This document shows positions 8,716 to 17,434 of a DNA stretch of 64,000 nucleotides, piece after piece. How positions within the stretch are numbered: the stretch's first letter is position 1; each line of letters starts with the position of its first letter. A model generated the notes under the pieces. It ran no database searches and was not told where the DNA came from. It saw nothing but the letters and a program-made list of their open reading frames with translations. Position numbers and translations under genes: made by a program. This DNA comes from Nitrosovibrio sp. Nv4. Lineage in GTDB: Bacteria; Pseudomonadota; Gammaproteobacteria; Burkholderiales; Nitrosomonadaceae. Where the stretch lies: NCBI RefSeq assembly GCF_900215485.1, contig NZ_OCMZ01000002.1, positions 496,001 through 560,000 of the forward strand, read 5' to 3'.

Positions 8716-10032
8716 CTATTTACTACTCAAGTGTTCCAACCGGATGCGCGTCACTCTTCCGGTTGTCAAAGGCAGTTTTTTGATTTTGGCGATAGCGGCA
8801 TTAATATTTTTTTCCATTGCGGAATGGGTGAGCATGATGATATCGACCTGATCTTCTCCTTCGCTGGGCTCTTTCTGTACCATTGCTTCGATGGAAATTC
8901 CCAAGTCGGCAAGTACACCGGCAATATCAGCCAGCGCCCCTGGCTTATCCATTACCCGCAATCGAAGATAATATGACGTTTCCACTTCCTCCATGGTCAG
9001 GATGGGCGTATCCGACAGCAGGTCTGGCTGGAAAGCAAGATGTGGAACACGGTGCTTAGGGTCGGCGGTGTGCATGCGCGTCACGTCCACCAGGTCCGCC
9101 ACTACCGAACTCGCCGTAGGTTCGGCGCCCGCCCCTGCGCCATAATACAAGGTAGCGCCTACTGCGTCGCCTTTCACCACGATCGCATTCATGACACCTT
9201 CCACATTGGCTATCAACCGCCGGGTAGGTATCAGCGTGGGATGCACGCGCAGCTCGATGCCTCTTGGGGTTCGCTTGGTAATACCCAGCAGTTTGATGCG
9301 GTAGCCCAACTCCTCCGCATAACGGATATCCTCGCGGGTTAATTTTGTGATGCCCTCGGTATAAACCTTGTCGAACTGCATGGGAATCCCGAACGCGATA
9401 GACGCCATGATGGTGAGCTTGTGCGCGGCGTCTATCCCCTCGATGTCGAATGCGGGGTCCGCTTCGGCGTAACCCAGCTTCTGCGCCTGCTTCAGCACGG
9501 TATCGAACGTCAGTCCCTTGTCGCGCATTTCCGACAGGATGAAATTACTCGTGCCGTTGATAATCCCGGCAATCCATTCGATCCGGTTGGCGGTCAGACC
9601 CTCGCGCAAGGCCTTGATAATGGGTATTCCGCCTGCTACGGCCGCTTCAAACGCGACCATTACGCCTTTTTTCTGCGCTGCGGCGAAAATTTCTGTGCCG
9701 TGCGAGGCCAGCAATGCCTTGTTCGCGGTAATGACATGCTTACCATTCTCGATGGCCTTCAGCGTCAGCTCTTTTGCAACGGTATAACCCCCGATCAGCT
9801 CGATTACGATATCGATATCCGGATTGGTTACAACCGCGTTTGCATCGTCGGTGACGATGACGTCGTTTCCCGCGATTTTGCGGGCTTTCTCCACGTCGCG
9901 ATCCGCGATCATTCGGATAACGATCCCGCGTCCTGCACGTCGTGTGATTTCCTCCTGATTGCGTTTGAGGACCGCAAAAGTGCCGCCCCCGACTGTGCCA
10001 ATGCCTAACAGGCCTACATTGATGGGTTTCAT
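8716..10032 (-). CDS. hom: Homoserine dehydrogenase
   Basis: The product reduces aspartate semialdehyde to homoserine, the branch point to threonine and methionine. The family N-terminus MKPINVGLLGIGTVGGGTF (Rossmann GxGxxG) starts at 10032 and gives 438 residues, the usual length. An in-frame ATG at 10119 would add 29 residues and has a GAGG element about ten bases upstream, so the longer form cannot be excluded. The catalytic segment (EGIDAAHKLTIMASIAFGIP) is present, and a C-terminal ACT domain (about residues 350-430: YYLRLRVMDKPGALADIAGV) suggests threonine feedback. It sits between alaA and thrC in one likely operon. Confidence 0.95.
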   Translation of the reverse strand: MKPINVGLLGIGTVGGGTFAVLKRNQEEITRRAGRGIVIRMIADRDVEKARKIAGNDVIVTDDANAVVTNPDIDIVIELIGGYTVAKELTLKAIENGKHVITANKALLASHGTEIFAAAQKKGVMVAFEAAVAGGIPIIKALREGLTANRIEWIAGIINGTSNFILSEMRDKGLTFDTVLKQAQKLGYAEADPAFDIEGIDAAHKLTIMASIAFGIPMQFDKVYTEGITKLTREDIRYAEELGYRIKLLGITKRTPRGIELRVHPTLIPTRRLIANVEGVMNAIVVKGDAVGATLYYGAGAGAEPTASSVVADLVDVTRMHTADPKHRVPHLAFQPDLLSDTPILTMEEVETSYYLRLRVMDKPGALADIAGVLADLGISIEAMVQKEPSEGEDQVDIIMLTHSAMEKNINAAIAKIKKLPLTTGRVTRIRLEHLSSK

Positions 10033-10177
10033 ATCTAGTGTAATGATAAATGGTCCGGATAAATCGGTTTCGGCGGGCAGGCCAGCGTTTTTCTTCTCGT
10101 TCTGTTCGATCTTATCCATTCTCAGTTCGCCTCAGGCAGTTCGGGTAGGTTCGGGCAGGTTCGGGACCCAGATTCGG

Positions 10178-11404
10178 TCAGGTACGGTGGCGCTTGCGAT
10201 ATCGCCCGAGAAAATCCGCAATGCGGCCTATCGCTTCTGTAAGGTCATCGCTATTGGGCAAAAATACTACGCGGAAGTGGTCCGGATGCGGCCAGTTGAA
10301 CCCGCTGCCCTGCACCACCAGCACCTTCTCTTCCAGCAGCAGATCCAGCACAAACTGCTCGTCGTCCTCGATCGGATACATTCGCGGATCCAGACGCGGG
10401 AATAAATACATCGCAGCCTTCGGCTTATAGCACGTTACGCCTGGAATATCAGTCAGCAATTTCCAGGCGAGATCACGCTGCCGCATCAGGCGCCCTGTCG
10501 GCATTACCAGGTCGTTAATGCTCTGGTAGCCGCCAAGCGCGGTCTGGATACCGAATTGAGAGGGAACGTTCGCGCACAGCCGCATCGAAGCCAGCATGGT
10601 AAGCCCCGCAATATAATCGCGGGCAGATTGCTTTGTCCCCGAAACCACCGCCCAACCGGAGCGAAACCCGGCGGCGCGATAGTTCTTGGATAAGCCGTTC
10701 AGCGTGACAAACAGCACGTCGTCCGCCAGCGAGGCAATCGAAGTGTGGGTGGTATCATCGTACAAAACCTTATCGTAAATTTCGTCCGCATAAATGATGA
10801 GCTGATGCTGACGGGCAATCTCGATGATTTCGTGCAGCACATCGTCAGGATAGAGCGCGCCGGTGGGGTTATTGGGATTAATGACGACGATGGCCCGAGT
10901 GTTCGGCGTAACCCTGGAGCGAATATCGTCCAGGTCGGGTAGCCATCCTGCCTGCTCGTCGCACACATAATGCCGCGCCGTGCCTCCCGCCAACACAACT
11001 GCCGCAGTCCACAACGGATAGTCGGGTGAAGGAATCAGCACCTCATCGCCACTGTTCAGAAGCGCCTGCATGGCCATTACGATCAGTTCGGAAACCCCGT
11101 TGCCGATATAGATGTCCTCAAGCCGCACATCCGGAATATGCTTTTCCTGGGTGTAGTGCATGATCGCCTTCCGTGCCGCAAACAGTCCCTTTGAATCGCA
11201 ATAACCGGAAGCCGCGGAGAGGTTATGGATAACATCCTGCAATATCTCCTCCGGCGCATCAAAACCAAATGACGCGGGATTGCCGATATTGAGCTTGATG
11301 ATGTGATGCCCGTCCTCTTCCATTTGCCGGGCGCGATCAAGCACCGGTCCGCGAATGTCATAACATACGTTCGCCAGCTTGCTGGATTTTAGAATGGGCT
11401 GCAT
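10178..11404 (-). CDS. alaA: Alanine-type PLP aminotransferase
   Basis: This fold-type I aminotransferase of 408 residues resembles AlaA (YfbQ), which makes alanine from pyruvate and glutamate. The PLP lysine lies in LNGLSKNYRAAGFRSGW and the pyridine-ring Asp/Tyr motif in IIYADEIYDKV. NPNNPTGA is the usual substrate-carboxylate region. In betaproteobacteria this gene is commonly placed just upstream of hom and thrC, and that order is kept here. Spacing to hom is 145 bases if the short hom start is used. The substrate assignment rests on family resemblance and context. Confidence 0.88.
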   Translation of the reverse strand: MQPILKSSKLANVCYDIRGPVLDRARQMEEDGHHIIKLNIGNPASFGFDAPEEILQDVIHNLSAASGYCDSKGLFAARKAIMHYTQEKHIPDVRLEDIYIGNGVSELIVMAMQALLNSGDEVLIPSPDYPLWTAAVVLAGGTARHYVCDEQAGWLPDLDDIRSRVTPNTRAIVVINPNNPTGALYPDDVLHEIIEIARQHQLIIYADEIYDKVLYDDTTHTSIASLADDVLFVTLNGLSKNYRAAGFRSGWAVVSGTKQSARDYIAGLTMLASMRLCANVPSQFGIQTALGGYQSINDLVMPTGRLMRQRDLAWKLLTDIPGVTCYKPKAAMYLFPRLDPRMYPIEDDEQFVLDLLLEEKVLVVQGSGFNWPHPDHFRVVFLPNSDDLTEAIGRIADFLGRYRKRHRT

Positions 11405-11622
11405 GAATGGAAAAACCTGATCCGCAAAAAGCGTTCCGATAAGTGCCGGTAAAAAATAACCCCTATGGCAGGGGCTTAGGTGATTCAGAGCCTACCGTTT
11501 CAAGCGGTGGTCCTGAAGTATTCGTTTGCCTCTATCTCATCATTTTCCGCTTTATTCGGCACAAAACCTTTATTGCGACGCAAAAAAGATGTAATGTTAC
11601 CCGACCCTCCAACCCGCCGCAA

Positions 11623-12009
11623 ATGGAGCCTTACGTGAAGCTGCATCTTTCCTCATTAACCGAACAAAATATGTTCACCGGCTACGGAGCCGGATATGTT
11701 CTGGTCAACCGGATACGCCATGAGCAAAATCTGATCGTACTGCCTGATCGCATTATTGAAAATTGGGGGACGACAACGTTCGAGCAACTTACCGCTGAAC
11801 ATTTCGATTTTCTGCTCCCGCTGCAACCCGAAATGGTATTGTTTGGCACTGGAGCCAGGCTACGCTTTCCGCATCCCAAGCTGACCCAGGCACTCATCAG
11901 ATCAGGTATCGGTGTTGAAGTAATGGATACCAGTGCCGCCTGCCGGACCTACAATATCCTGACAGATGAAGGGCGGCGTGTAGCGGCAGCGCTGCTTATC
12001 CAGGACTGA
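11623..12009 (+). CDS. Mth938-like domain protein (DUF498/NDUFAF3-like)
   Basis: This 128-residue protein has the Mth938/DUF498 fold signature: GYVLVNRI, then LIVLPDRIIENWG, then MVLFGTGARLRFPHPKL, and the C-terminal GIGVEVMDTSAACRTYNIL. Bacterial members are small cytoplasmic proteins. The mitochondrial relative NDUFAF3 helps assemble complex I. The frame is open further upstream to 11443, but only the ATG at 11623 begins where the family begins. It is divergent from alaA. No operon partner is obvious; the thioredoxin gene follows 154 bases later. Confidence 0.82.
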   Translation: MEPYVKLHLSSLTEQNMFTGYGAGYVLVNRIRHEQNLIVLPDRIIENWGTTTFEQLTAEHFDFLLPLQPEMVLFGTGARLRFPHPKLTQALIRSGIGVEVMDTSAACRTYNILTDEGRRVAAALLIQD

Positions 12010-12163
12010 ATAAATCCCGTATCACGCAGGTGCTATAAAGCGGTATCCATGTACCCCAGGCCATACTGACACAGATCATGCCAAGCTTTTTTCTGGCCGG
12101 AACGGGCTCAGCAGATCGGGCGCCTGCCTCTTCGAGACCAATCTTCGTTAGCCTGGTCGGGTA

Positions 12164-13039
12164 ATGGGTCAAGTCAGCATCGGACCTGCTGTGTTTCCCA
12201 TCGATTTTTTACTATTGTTGAGTGCAATGCTGGCCGGTTTCTCCGTCGCCAAAAGGATAAGACGGCGGAAAAACATTGATGTCGAGCCGCTTCTCTTGAG
12301 AGTTTTGATTGCCTCCCTGATAGTGGCGAGAGTTATCTTCGTGATTGCGTATTTCGATATGTACAAAAATGCGCCATGGGGCATGCTCGATATTCGCGAC
12401 GGCGGGTTTTCATCGGCAGCGGGAATGCTGGCTGCAGCAGCCGGCATCGCCTGGTATGCGTGGCGCACGCCCGGGGGACGCGGCCCTCTGCTGCTATCGG
12501 CATTGGCCGGGGGAACCACCTGGGCGGTTGGCGCAGTGGCCGCAACCGCCGTCTTTGCTGTTCCAGTGCAAATGCCGGAAGTTGAGTTGGTTCGCCTTGA
12601 CGGTAGCTCTGTCGAGTTCAGTTCACTGACCGGCAAACCGATGGTGGTCAATCTGTGGGCGACATGGTGTCCGCCTTGCATACGGGAAATGCCGGTACTG
12701 CAGGATGCGCAAAAGAACAATCCGGATGTAGTCTTCGTCTTTGCCAACCAGGGTGAGTCGGCCGATACGATTCAGAAGTTTCTGGATCGGGAGGGACTCA
12801 GCCTTGATAACGTGCTGCTCGATCCCCGCCTCGAACTCGGCAGACAGACCGAGTCTCAAGGACTGCCGACAACCTTGTTCTTTGATGCAAGGGGTGCGCT
12901 GGTTGACCGCCGAATTGGCGAGTTATCGGCCGCTACGCTGGCACAAAGAATCAGGGGAATCACACGGCGCGATACCGGCCGTGGCAGTTTGCAGGATTGG
13001 ATGAGTTCCGGTCCTTTCCCCGATATTTGTACGGTGTAG
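12164..13039 (+). CDS. TlpA-like thioredoxin fused to an Lgt-like membrane region
   Basis: This 291-residue protein has two parts. Residues 1-135 are hydrophobic with about four membrane spans and resemble the N-terminal half of prolipoprotein diacylglyceryl transferase (FPIDFLLLLSAMLAG, then LIVARVIFVIAYFDMY, then a GGFSSAAGM glycine segment). Residues about 137-270 form a TlpA/ResA thioredoxin domain with active-site W168-C169-P170-P171-C172 and the cis-proline GLPTTLFF. The thioredoxin domain should lie in the periplasm and reduce disulfides, for example during cytochrome c maturation, which fits the cytochrome oxidase cluster nearby. The Lgt-like part looks like an anchor rather than an active transferase. 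Confidence 0.85.
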   Translation: MGQVSIGPAVFPIDFLLLLSAMLAGFSVAKRIRRRKNIDVEPLLLRVLIASLIVARVIFVIAYFDMYKNAPWGMLDIRDGGFSSAAGMLAAAAGIAWYAWRTPGGRGPLLLSALAGGTTWAVGAVAATAVFAVPVQMPEVELVRLDGSSVEFSSLTGKPMVVNLWATWCPPCIREMPVLQDAQKNNPDVVFVFANQGESADTIQKFLDREGLSLDNVLLDPRLELGRQTESQGLPTTLFFDARGALVDRRIGELSAATLAQRIRGITRRDTGRGSLQDWMSSGPFPDICTV

Positions 13040-13327
13040 CACATTCAGCGCCTCAGACAATGCGGTATTGTACTGATGCGTGCGAGTACGTTGCGTAGTG
13101 TCCCATGTCTCCGTCATCCCGATGCTGCAGATGAGGGTGCACAGCTTGTTTATGAAAACGCCATACTCGATGAAGTTGCTGTCAATACTCGCAAGCTAAA
13201 TATTCGGCAGTACAGCAAAGGATATTTTGATATTGCGGACCCAGGGAGAAAGGCCAGAGTTGAAGAGACGTTAATATCAACGATAAGGAGATCTCGACCG
13301 CCTTCCACTGATTAGATGAGGATGAAA

Positions 13328-13657
13328 ATGGAAAATGTGAAAACAGTATTGGCAGTGATCGGCTCAGCCGCAATGTTCACTATTGCACCAGCAGCTATCG
13401 CGGAGCAGAGCCCAGGCCTGATGAACGTTCATCTCAGCAACGTCGCCAACAACATTGCCAGGAACATTAATGTCGACGTCAGCCAGATTCCAGCGACGGT
13501 TCAGGTACGCGTGGGTGTGGCTGCCGAAGTATGTAACGTGGCGGAAAATGTTTTAGCGGACAGGCATAAAAGCGGGATAGGGAACTGTACAGCTGAAACC
13601 ACTTCGGCCGAGCTCGACCAGACCGTGCACCGACAAATAAAAGGTATTACACAGTAA
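13328..13657 (+). CDS. Small exported protein of unknown function
   Basis: The frame opens at 13316, but the ATG at 13328 has a GAGG site six bases upstream and is the better start, giving 109 residues. A signal peptide is clear (MENVKTVLAVIGSAAMFTIA, cleavage after AAIAE). The mature part contains LSNVANNIARNINVDVSQIP and two cysteines (about residues 74 and 87 from this start) that could form one disulfide. I do not recognise a family. It is monocistronic, between the thioredoxin gene and the convergent oxidase cluster. Confidence 0.6.
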   Translation: MENVKTVLAVIGSAAMFTIAPAAIAEQSPGLMNVHLSNVANNIARNINVDVSQIPATVQVRVGVAAEVCNVAENVLADRHKSGIGNCTAETTSAELDQTVHRQIKGITQ

Positions 13658-14040
13658 GCTGCTGCTTTCCCGCCTGGCCCCTGTTGTGCACTTCAGCATA
13701 AAAATAGCTGACATCATCGCGTTCAGACTAAGCCAGGAAACCAGCCCGGGAAGTATGCCAATACTTGCGCGGACGTAGCCAGCTGAAAAACGACCTATGC
13801 TGGAAGGAGTCGAGAGAAGCGGCTGATGCTGGTTCCCCCGGCCTGCGCCTGACGTCCATATGCCGAGATGCAAACGTTTCCCCTGATTCTCCAAAGCAGC
13901 ACAGAGGACTTTCCCCGGAACGGCAGATATTCCGTGACCACATCCTTGAAAACCTTTTTGCATAACTTCGCACACTGGCACTTCGGATTCAATATTCGGG
14001 TGAAGCCCAGATTGCGAGGCGCTTCTCCTGGGATGCGGCA
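13658..14040. other. Intergenic region, 383 bp, no gene seen
   Basis: This stretch lies between convergent genes. Open frames cross it, but none has family features, a ribosome site or a plausible composition. I see no strong hairpin with a T run and no repeat. Confidence 0.5.
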
Positions 14041-14433
14041 TTAGCGCAATTGGCCACACGCAGGCAGAATGACAGCGCCCAGACCTGCGTAGAGCATTGC
14101 CAAAATCGAAAGCCAGGCCAGAACGCGCATGATCGTCACGATAAATCCAGCCTGGTCCGCAGGGAGGTCGGCTCGGGCGATCAAGGCATGGACGAAACCG
14201 GGACGGGCGGCACTGAAACCAACGGCCGCAATGCACACGGCGGTCGCGACCAGAATGATGGCGATGATGGCGGCATTTCCCGCCGATCTGTCTTCACCCA
14301 GGTTTAAGGCGCATAGCAGGGATTGGCTGCCATAGATCAGGGTCAGATGCACGGTCCAGACAATGGGACCGACCAGCATGAAGACCAGCGTGCCCATGCC
14401 CTGGAGATTGGATCTGGATCCCGTGCGCCTCAC
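14041..14433 (-). CDS. Small membrane protein of the cox cluster
   Basis: This protein of about 130 residues has three hydrophobic segments (GTLVFMLVGPIVWTVHLTLI, NAAIIAIILVATAVCIAAVG, WLSILAMLYAGLGAVILPAC). A GTG start at 14433 overlaps the TGA of the coxI-coxIII gene (GTGA) and has a GAGG site seven bases upstream. An ATG at 14397 is an alternative without a good ribosome site. Position and overlap suggest an accessory or assembly protein of the oxidase. I do not recognise a named family. Confidence 0.65.
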   Translation of the reverse strand: MRRTGSRSNLQGMGTLVFMLVGPIVWTVHLTLIYGSQSLLCALNLGEDRSAGNAAIIAIILVATAVCIAAVGFSAARPGFVHALIARADLPADQAGFIVTIMRVLAWLSILAMLYAGLGAVILPACGQLR

Positions 14434-16979
14434 CCGATCACCCTCGGAAAACCATGGATGAGGACGAGGCCGCACAGGCCTTGTCCCGCAGTGTACCAGT
14501 AGAGAAGGGCCGCATTGTCGAACGTGACGCTGCGCTTCTGGTCCAGTCGCTTGGAGACAAGCCTGCCACAGGCGAAGGCGCAAAGTATAATCGTGGCGAA
14601 AGCAGCCTGTCCTGTAAGAAATGAGCCCATGTATACCATGGCGCTGTACGAATTTGCGGACGGGTCGAGTCCCATCCGCAAATGCCCAAGCACCTCCACG
14701 CCGACCGAGCCAGCGAGAAACGCGGCGGCCAGTATCAGCATGGCAGGCGTCAGCAGGGGCAGGGGCAAGTCCAACCGGCCCGCTGCGGGAAGCCGCTTTC
14801 CTGCCCAGTAGACCAGTACACTGCCAAAAACCATAAGAATCGCGGAGTTGACCGGGTAGGTCAGTGGAGGTAACGCCGGAGAACCGGCTGGCGCCCAGAC
14901 CTCCGGTGAAACTATCCAGAGATAGAGATAGGAGAAGATGTAAGAAATAAAGAGTGATGCCGCGACCAGCATCACGATCACCATGGCCCACCAGCTATGA
15001 GATGATGGGCCCGCCATGTAGGTTGGCAGCCTGATCCCACTGCCAATATCAACCTCTCCTTGATCCGGTCTGTCCAACTGCCACCCCCATACAATGAAGG
15101 AGACGATGGCTAGTACCCCACTGATGAGGGCAATGGCAACCGCCTTGATGGTCAGCAGTAAAAAGCACCCTGCAGTGAAGACAGCGGCAGCCACATGGGT
15201 CCAGCTCGAACCAGCCATCTGCATCAAGTATTGCGGCTTGGCCTCTATGACCGAGGTGATGATGGTTTCACGCCTTCCGGTGGGCGCATTGGGAAGATAG
15301 TGCAGCCCTTCGCGCACCTGCTGGGCCAGGTCCGGCTGATCCCATAGTGGCTCGCGACTGGTCACGTGGGGGACCGAGCGGGTCGAATAAACATCGGTGG
15401 GAAGAAACTCAAGCGTCCCCGCATTCCATGGATTTTCCGGTCCACCCCCGCCTAAGCGGAAATTGCGTATGAGGTCGATGATGAAAACCAGAACCCCGGT
15501 GGCCATGATGAAAGCGCCGGCAGTCGAAATCGAGTTAAGCAGATCCCAGCCGAGATAGCCCGAATAGGTCCAGACGCGGCGGGGCATTCCGGCAAGGCCG
15601 GTTATATGCATGGGAAAAAATGCAGTGTTGAAGCCGATGAACATGAGCCAGAACGCCCAGCGGCCCAACCGTTCCGATAACATCTTGCGGCTGACCATAG
15701 GCGCCCAATAGTAAAAGGTGGCAAACAGCGGGAACACCATGCCCCCCACGAGCACGTAATGCAGGTGGGCGACAATGAAATAGGTGTCATGAGCCTGAAA
15801 ATCGAACGGCACAACCGCAACCATCACCCCGGTCAATCCGCCAAGTACAAAGATAAACAGGAAACCCAGGATAAACAGGGACGGGACATTAATGCGAAAC
15901 GGCCTTTTGCCAGCAGCGATAGTGGCGATCCACGAAAATACCTGAATACCGGACGGAATGGCCACCGCCATGCTTGCGGCTGAAAAAAATGCCAGGCTCA
16001 GCCCCGGAATACCGGTGGTGAACATGTGGTGCACCCACAGCCCGAAGCTGAAAAAGCCTGTGGCGATCAGCGCGACGACAATCAGGCGGTAGCCAATCAA
16101 CGGCGTCTGCGCCATGGTCGGGACCATCATTGAAACCAGGCCTGCCGCGGGCAGGAAAATGATGTAGACCTCTGGGTGGCCAAAGAACCAGAACAGATGC
16201 TGCCAGAGCAAGGCATCACCGCCAAGCGCGGCGGTAAAGAAGGGCCAGCCGAAGGAGCGTTCGAGTTCCAGCAGCATGGTGGCGAGAATGACCGCGGGAA
16301 AGGCAAACACGATCATCGCGGCGAAGATCAGCATGGCCCAGGCAAAAACGGGCATCTTTGCCAGCGTCATGCCGGGTGGGCGTGTGCGCAGAACGCCAAC
16401 GATGATTTCTATGGCCCCCGCAATAGCCGATATTTCAATAAAGCCGATTCCGAGCAGCCAGAAATCGGCATTATTGCCCGGCGAATACTCGGTGAGGGTC
16501 AGCGGCGGATACATGAACCAGCCGCCCTTGGGCGCCATGTCGTAAAAGATCGTGGAGAAGAACACCAGGCCGCCGATGATATAGGCCCACATTGCAAAGG
16601 CACTGAGACGGGGGAAGGGCAGGTCACGGGCAGCCAGCATCTGGGGAAGCAGCATCACCCCCAGGGCCTCGACTATGGGGACCGCGAAAAGAAACATCAT
16701 CGTCGTGCCATGGACGGTGAAGATCTGGTTATAAAGGTCCTGGCTGAGAAAATTGTTGTCCGCAACCGCCAGTTGCGTACGCATCAGCAGCGCCAGAATT
16801 CCCGCCAGAACAAAAAACAGGAATGCCGCGCCGATATAAATCGTGCCGACGACAGTGTTGTTCACCACCGTCAGCAGTTTGAAGCCTTTTGGAGTTGCCC
16901 AGATCCGCTCGAGCTCCTCGAGTTCCTCTTTGGGACGCGGGCCCTTGTTCGGCAGCTCTGCTGGATACTGTTGGGTCAT
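14430..16979 (-). CDS. ctaD: Cytochrome c oxidase subunit I-III fusion
   Basis: This 849-residue protein combines two subunits of the haem-copper oxidase. Residues about 20-545 are subunit I with FTVHGTTMMFLF (low-spin haem ligand), HLFWFFGHPEVYIIFLPAAG (CuB His and cross-linked Tyr), the HHMFTTG pair and the late VAHLHYVLVGG haem a3 region. After a linker, residues about 600-849 show subunit III-like helices (SSHSWWAMVIVM, LLYWYTAGQGLCGLVLIHGF). CoxI-CoxIII fusions are known in caa3-type enzymes. It reduces oxygen to water and pumps protons, taking electrons from the CoxB cytochrome domain. It is preceded by coxB and a half-size exchanger gene. Confidence 0.93.
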   Translation of the reverse strand: MTQQYPAELPNKGPRPKEELEELERIWATPKGFKLLTVVNNTVVGTIYIGAAFLFFVLAGILALLMRTQLAVADNNFLSQDLYNQIFTVHGTTMMFLFAVPIVEALGVMLLPQMLAARDLPFPRLSAFAMWAYIIGGLVFFSTIFYDMAPKGGWFMYPPLTLTEYSPGNNADFWLLGIGFIEISAIAGAIEIIVGVLRTRPPGMTLAKMPVFAWAMLIFAAMIVFAFPAVILATMLLELERSFGWPFFTAALGGDALLWQHLFWFFGHPEVYIIFLPAAGLVSMMVPTMAQTPLIGYRLIVVALIATGFFSFGLWVHHMFTTGIPGLSLAFFSAASMAVAIPSGIQVFSWIATIAAGKRPFRINVPSLFILGFLFIFVLGGLTGVMVAVVPFDFQAHDTYFIVAHLHYVLVGGMVFPLFATFYYWAPMVSRKMLSERLGRWAFWLMFIGFNTAFFPMHITGLAGMPRRVWTYSGYLGWDLLNSISTAGAFIMATGVLVFIIDLIRNFRLGGGGPENPWNAGTLEFLPTDVYSTRSVPHVTSREPLWDQPDLAQQVREGLHYLPNAPTGRRETIITSVIEAKPQYLMQMAGSSWTHVAAAVFTAGCFLLLTIKAVAIALISGVLAIVSFIVWGWQLDRPDQGEVDIGSGIRLPTYMAGPSSHSWWAMVIVMLVAASLFISYIFSYLYLWIVSPEVWAPAGSPALPPLTYPVNSAILMVFGSVLVYWAGKRLPAAGRLDLPLPLLTPAMLILAAAFLAGSVGVEVLGHLRMGLDPSANSYSAMVYMGSFLTGQAAFATIILCAFACGRLVSKRLDQKRSVTFDNAALLYWYTAGQGLCGLVLIHGFPRVIG

Positions 16980-16988
16980 GGGTCTCGA

Positions 16989-17432
16989 TCAGCGCAAGGC
17001 CCGGGCGCTGACGCCCGGGACAGAAGTGTCGCCCGCAACCATCCCGGCCGCGACGATGGAAAGCAGCAGGATGCTCAATCCGCCTTGAAGCATGACGATG
17101 GGATCGGGAAGAGCCGAGGTCAGTGCGCTGCGTCCGATAAACTGGTCGACAATTGCCAGAATGGCGATCTGCGCGGCGAGTGAACCAAAGAGATTGTTGA
17201 CCGCCATATCCGCCGCTCCGGTTGCAGTTGATGTCACCGTCACGCCGATCTCAGGCAAAGAGGTGATGCCCCCAAGCAGCAACAGGCCTATGGTTGACTG
17301 TCCGATTCCAGTTTTGGAACTGATCGCATTGGCATATCCGGTGATCCGGGCGCCTGCAAACCAGACGATGACCGCAGCAACTGCGAAGATGGAGAGGTTA
17401 ACGAGTATATTGGCTTCGGCGAAGTCGAACAT
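16989..17432 (-). CDS. Half-size sodium/calcium-exchanger-like membrane protein
   Basis: The 147-residue protein contains a single NCX-type repeat: membrane spans around NLSIFAVAAVIVWFAGARIT, the alpha-repeat-like GQSTIGLLLLGGITSLPEIG followed by VTVTSTATGAADMAVNNLFG and SLAAQIAILAIVD, and one further helix. Full-length exchangers have two inverted repeats and are about twice as long. The gene is packed between coxB (2 bases) and coxI (9 bases), so it is clearly part of the operon and not random debris. It may work as a homodimer, be an oxidase accessory protein, or be a remnant. Ion and function are unknown. Confidence 0.75.
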   Translation of the reverse strand: MFDFAEANILVNLSIFAVAAVIVWFAGARITGYANAISSKTGIGQSTIGLLLLGGITSLPEIGVTVTSTATGAADMAVNNLFGSLAAQIAILAIVDQFIGRSALTSALPDPIVMLQGGLSILLLSIVAAGMVAGDTSVPGVSARALR

Positions 17433-17434
17433 GG

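Noticed and set aside
13553-14236. Open minus-strand frame of 227 codons
   Set aside because: It overlaps a signal-peptide gene and a cox-cluster gene, is rich in Arg, Pro and Cys, and has no motif or ribosome site.
14434-14991. Upstream extension of the small cox-cluster membrane protein frame
   Set aside because: It lies inside the subunit III part of the oxidase fusion in another frame; only the part after the GTG at 14433 has membrane-protein character.
16176-17183. 335-codon plus-strand frame antisense to coxI
   Set aside because: Composition (His, Gln, Glu, Arg rich) is typical of the complement of a high-GC membrane-protein gene.
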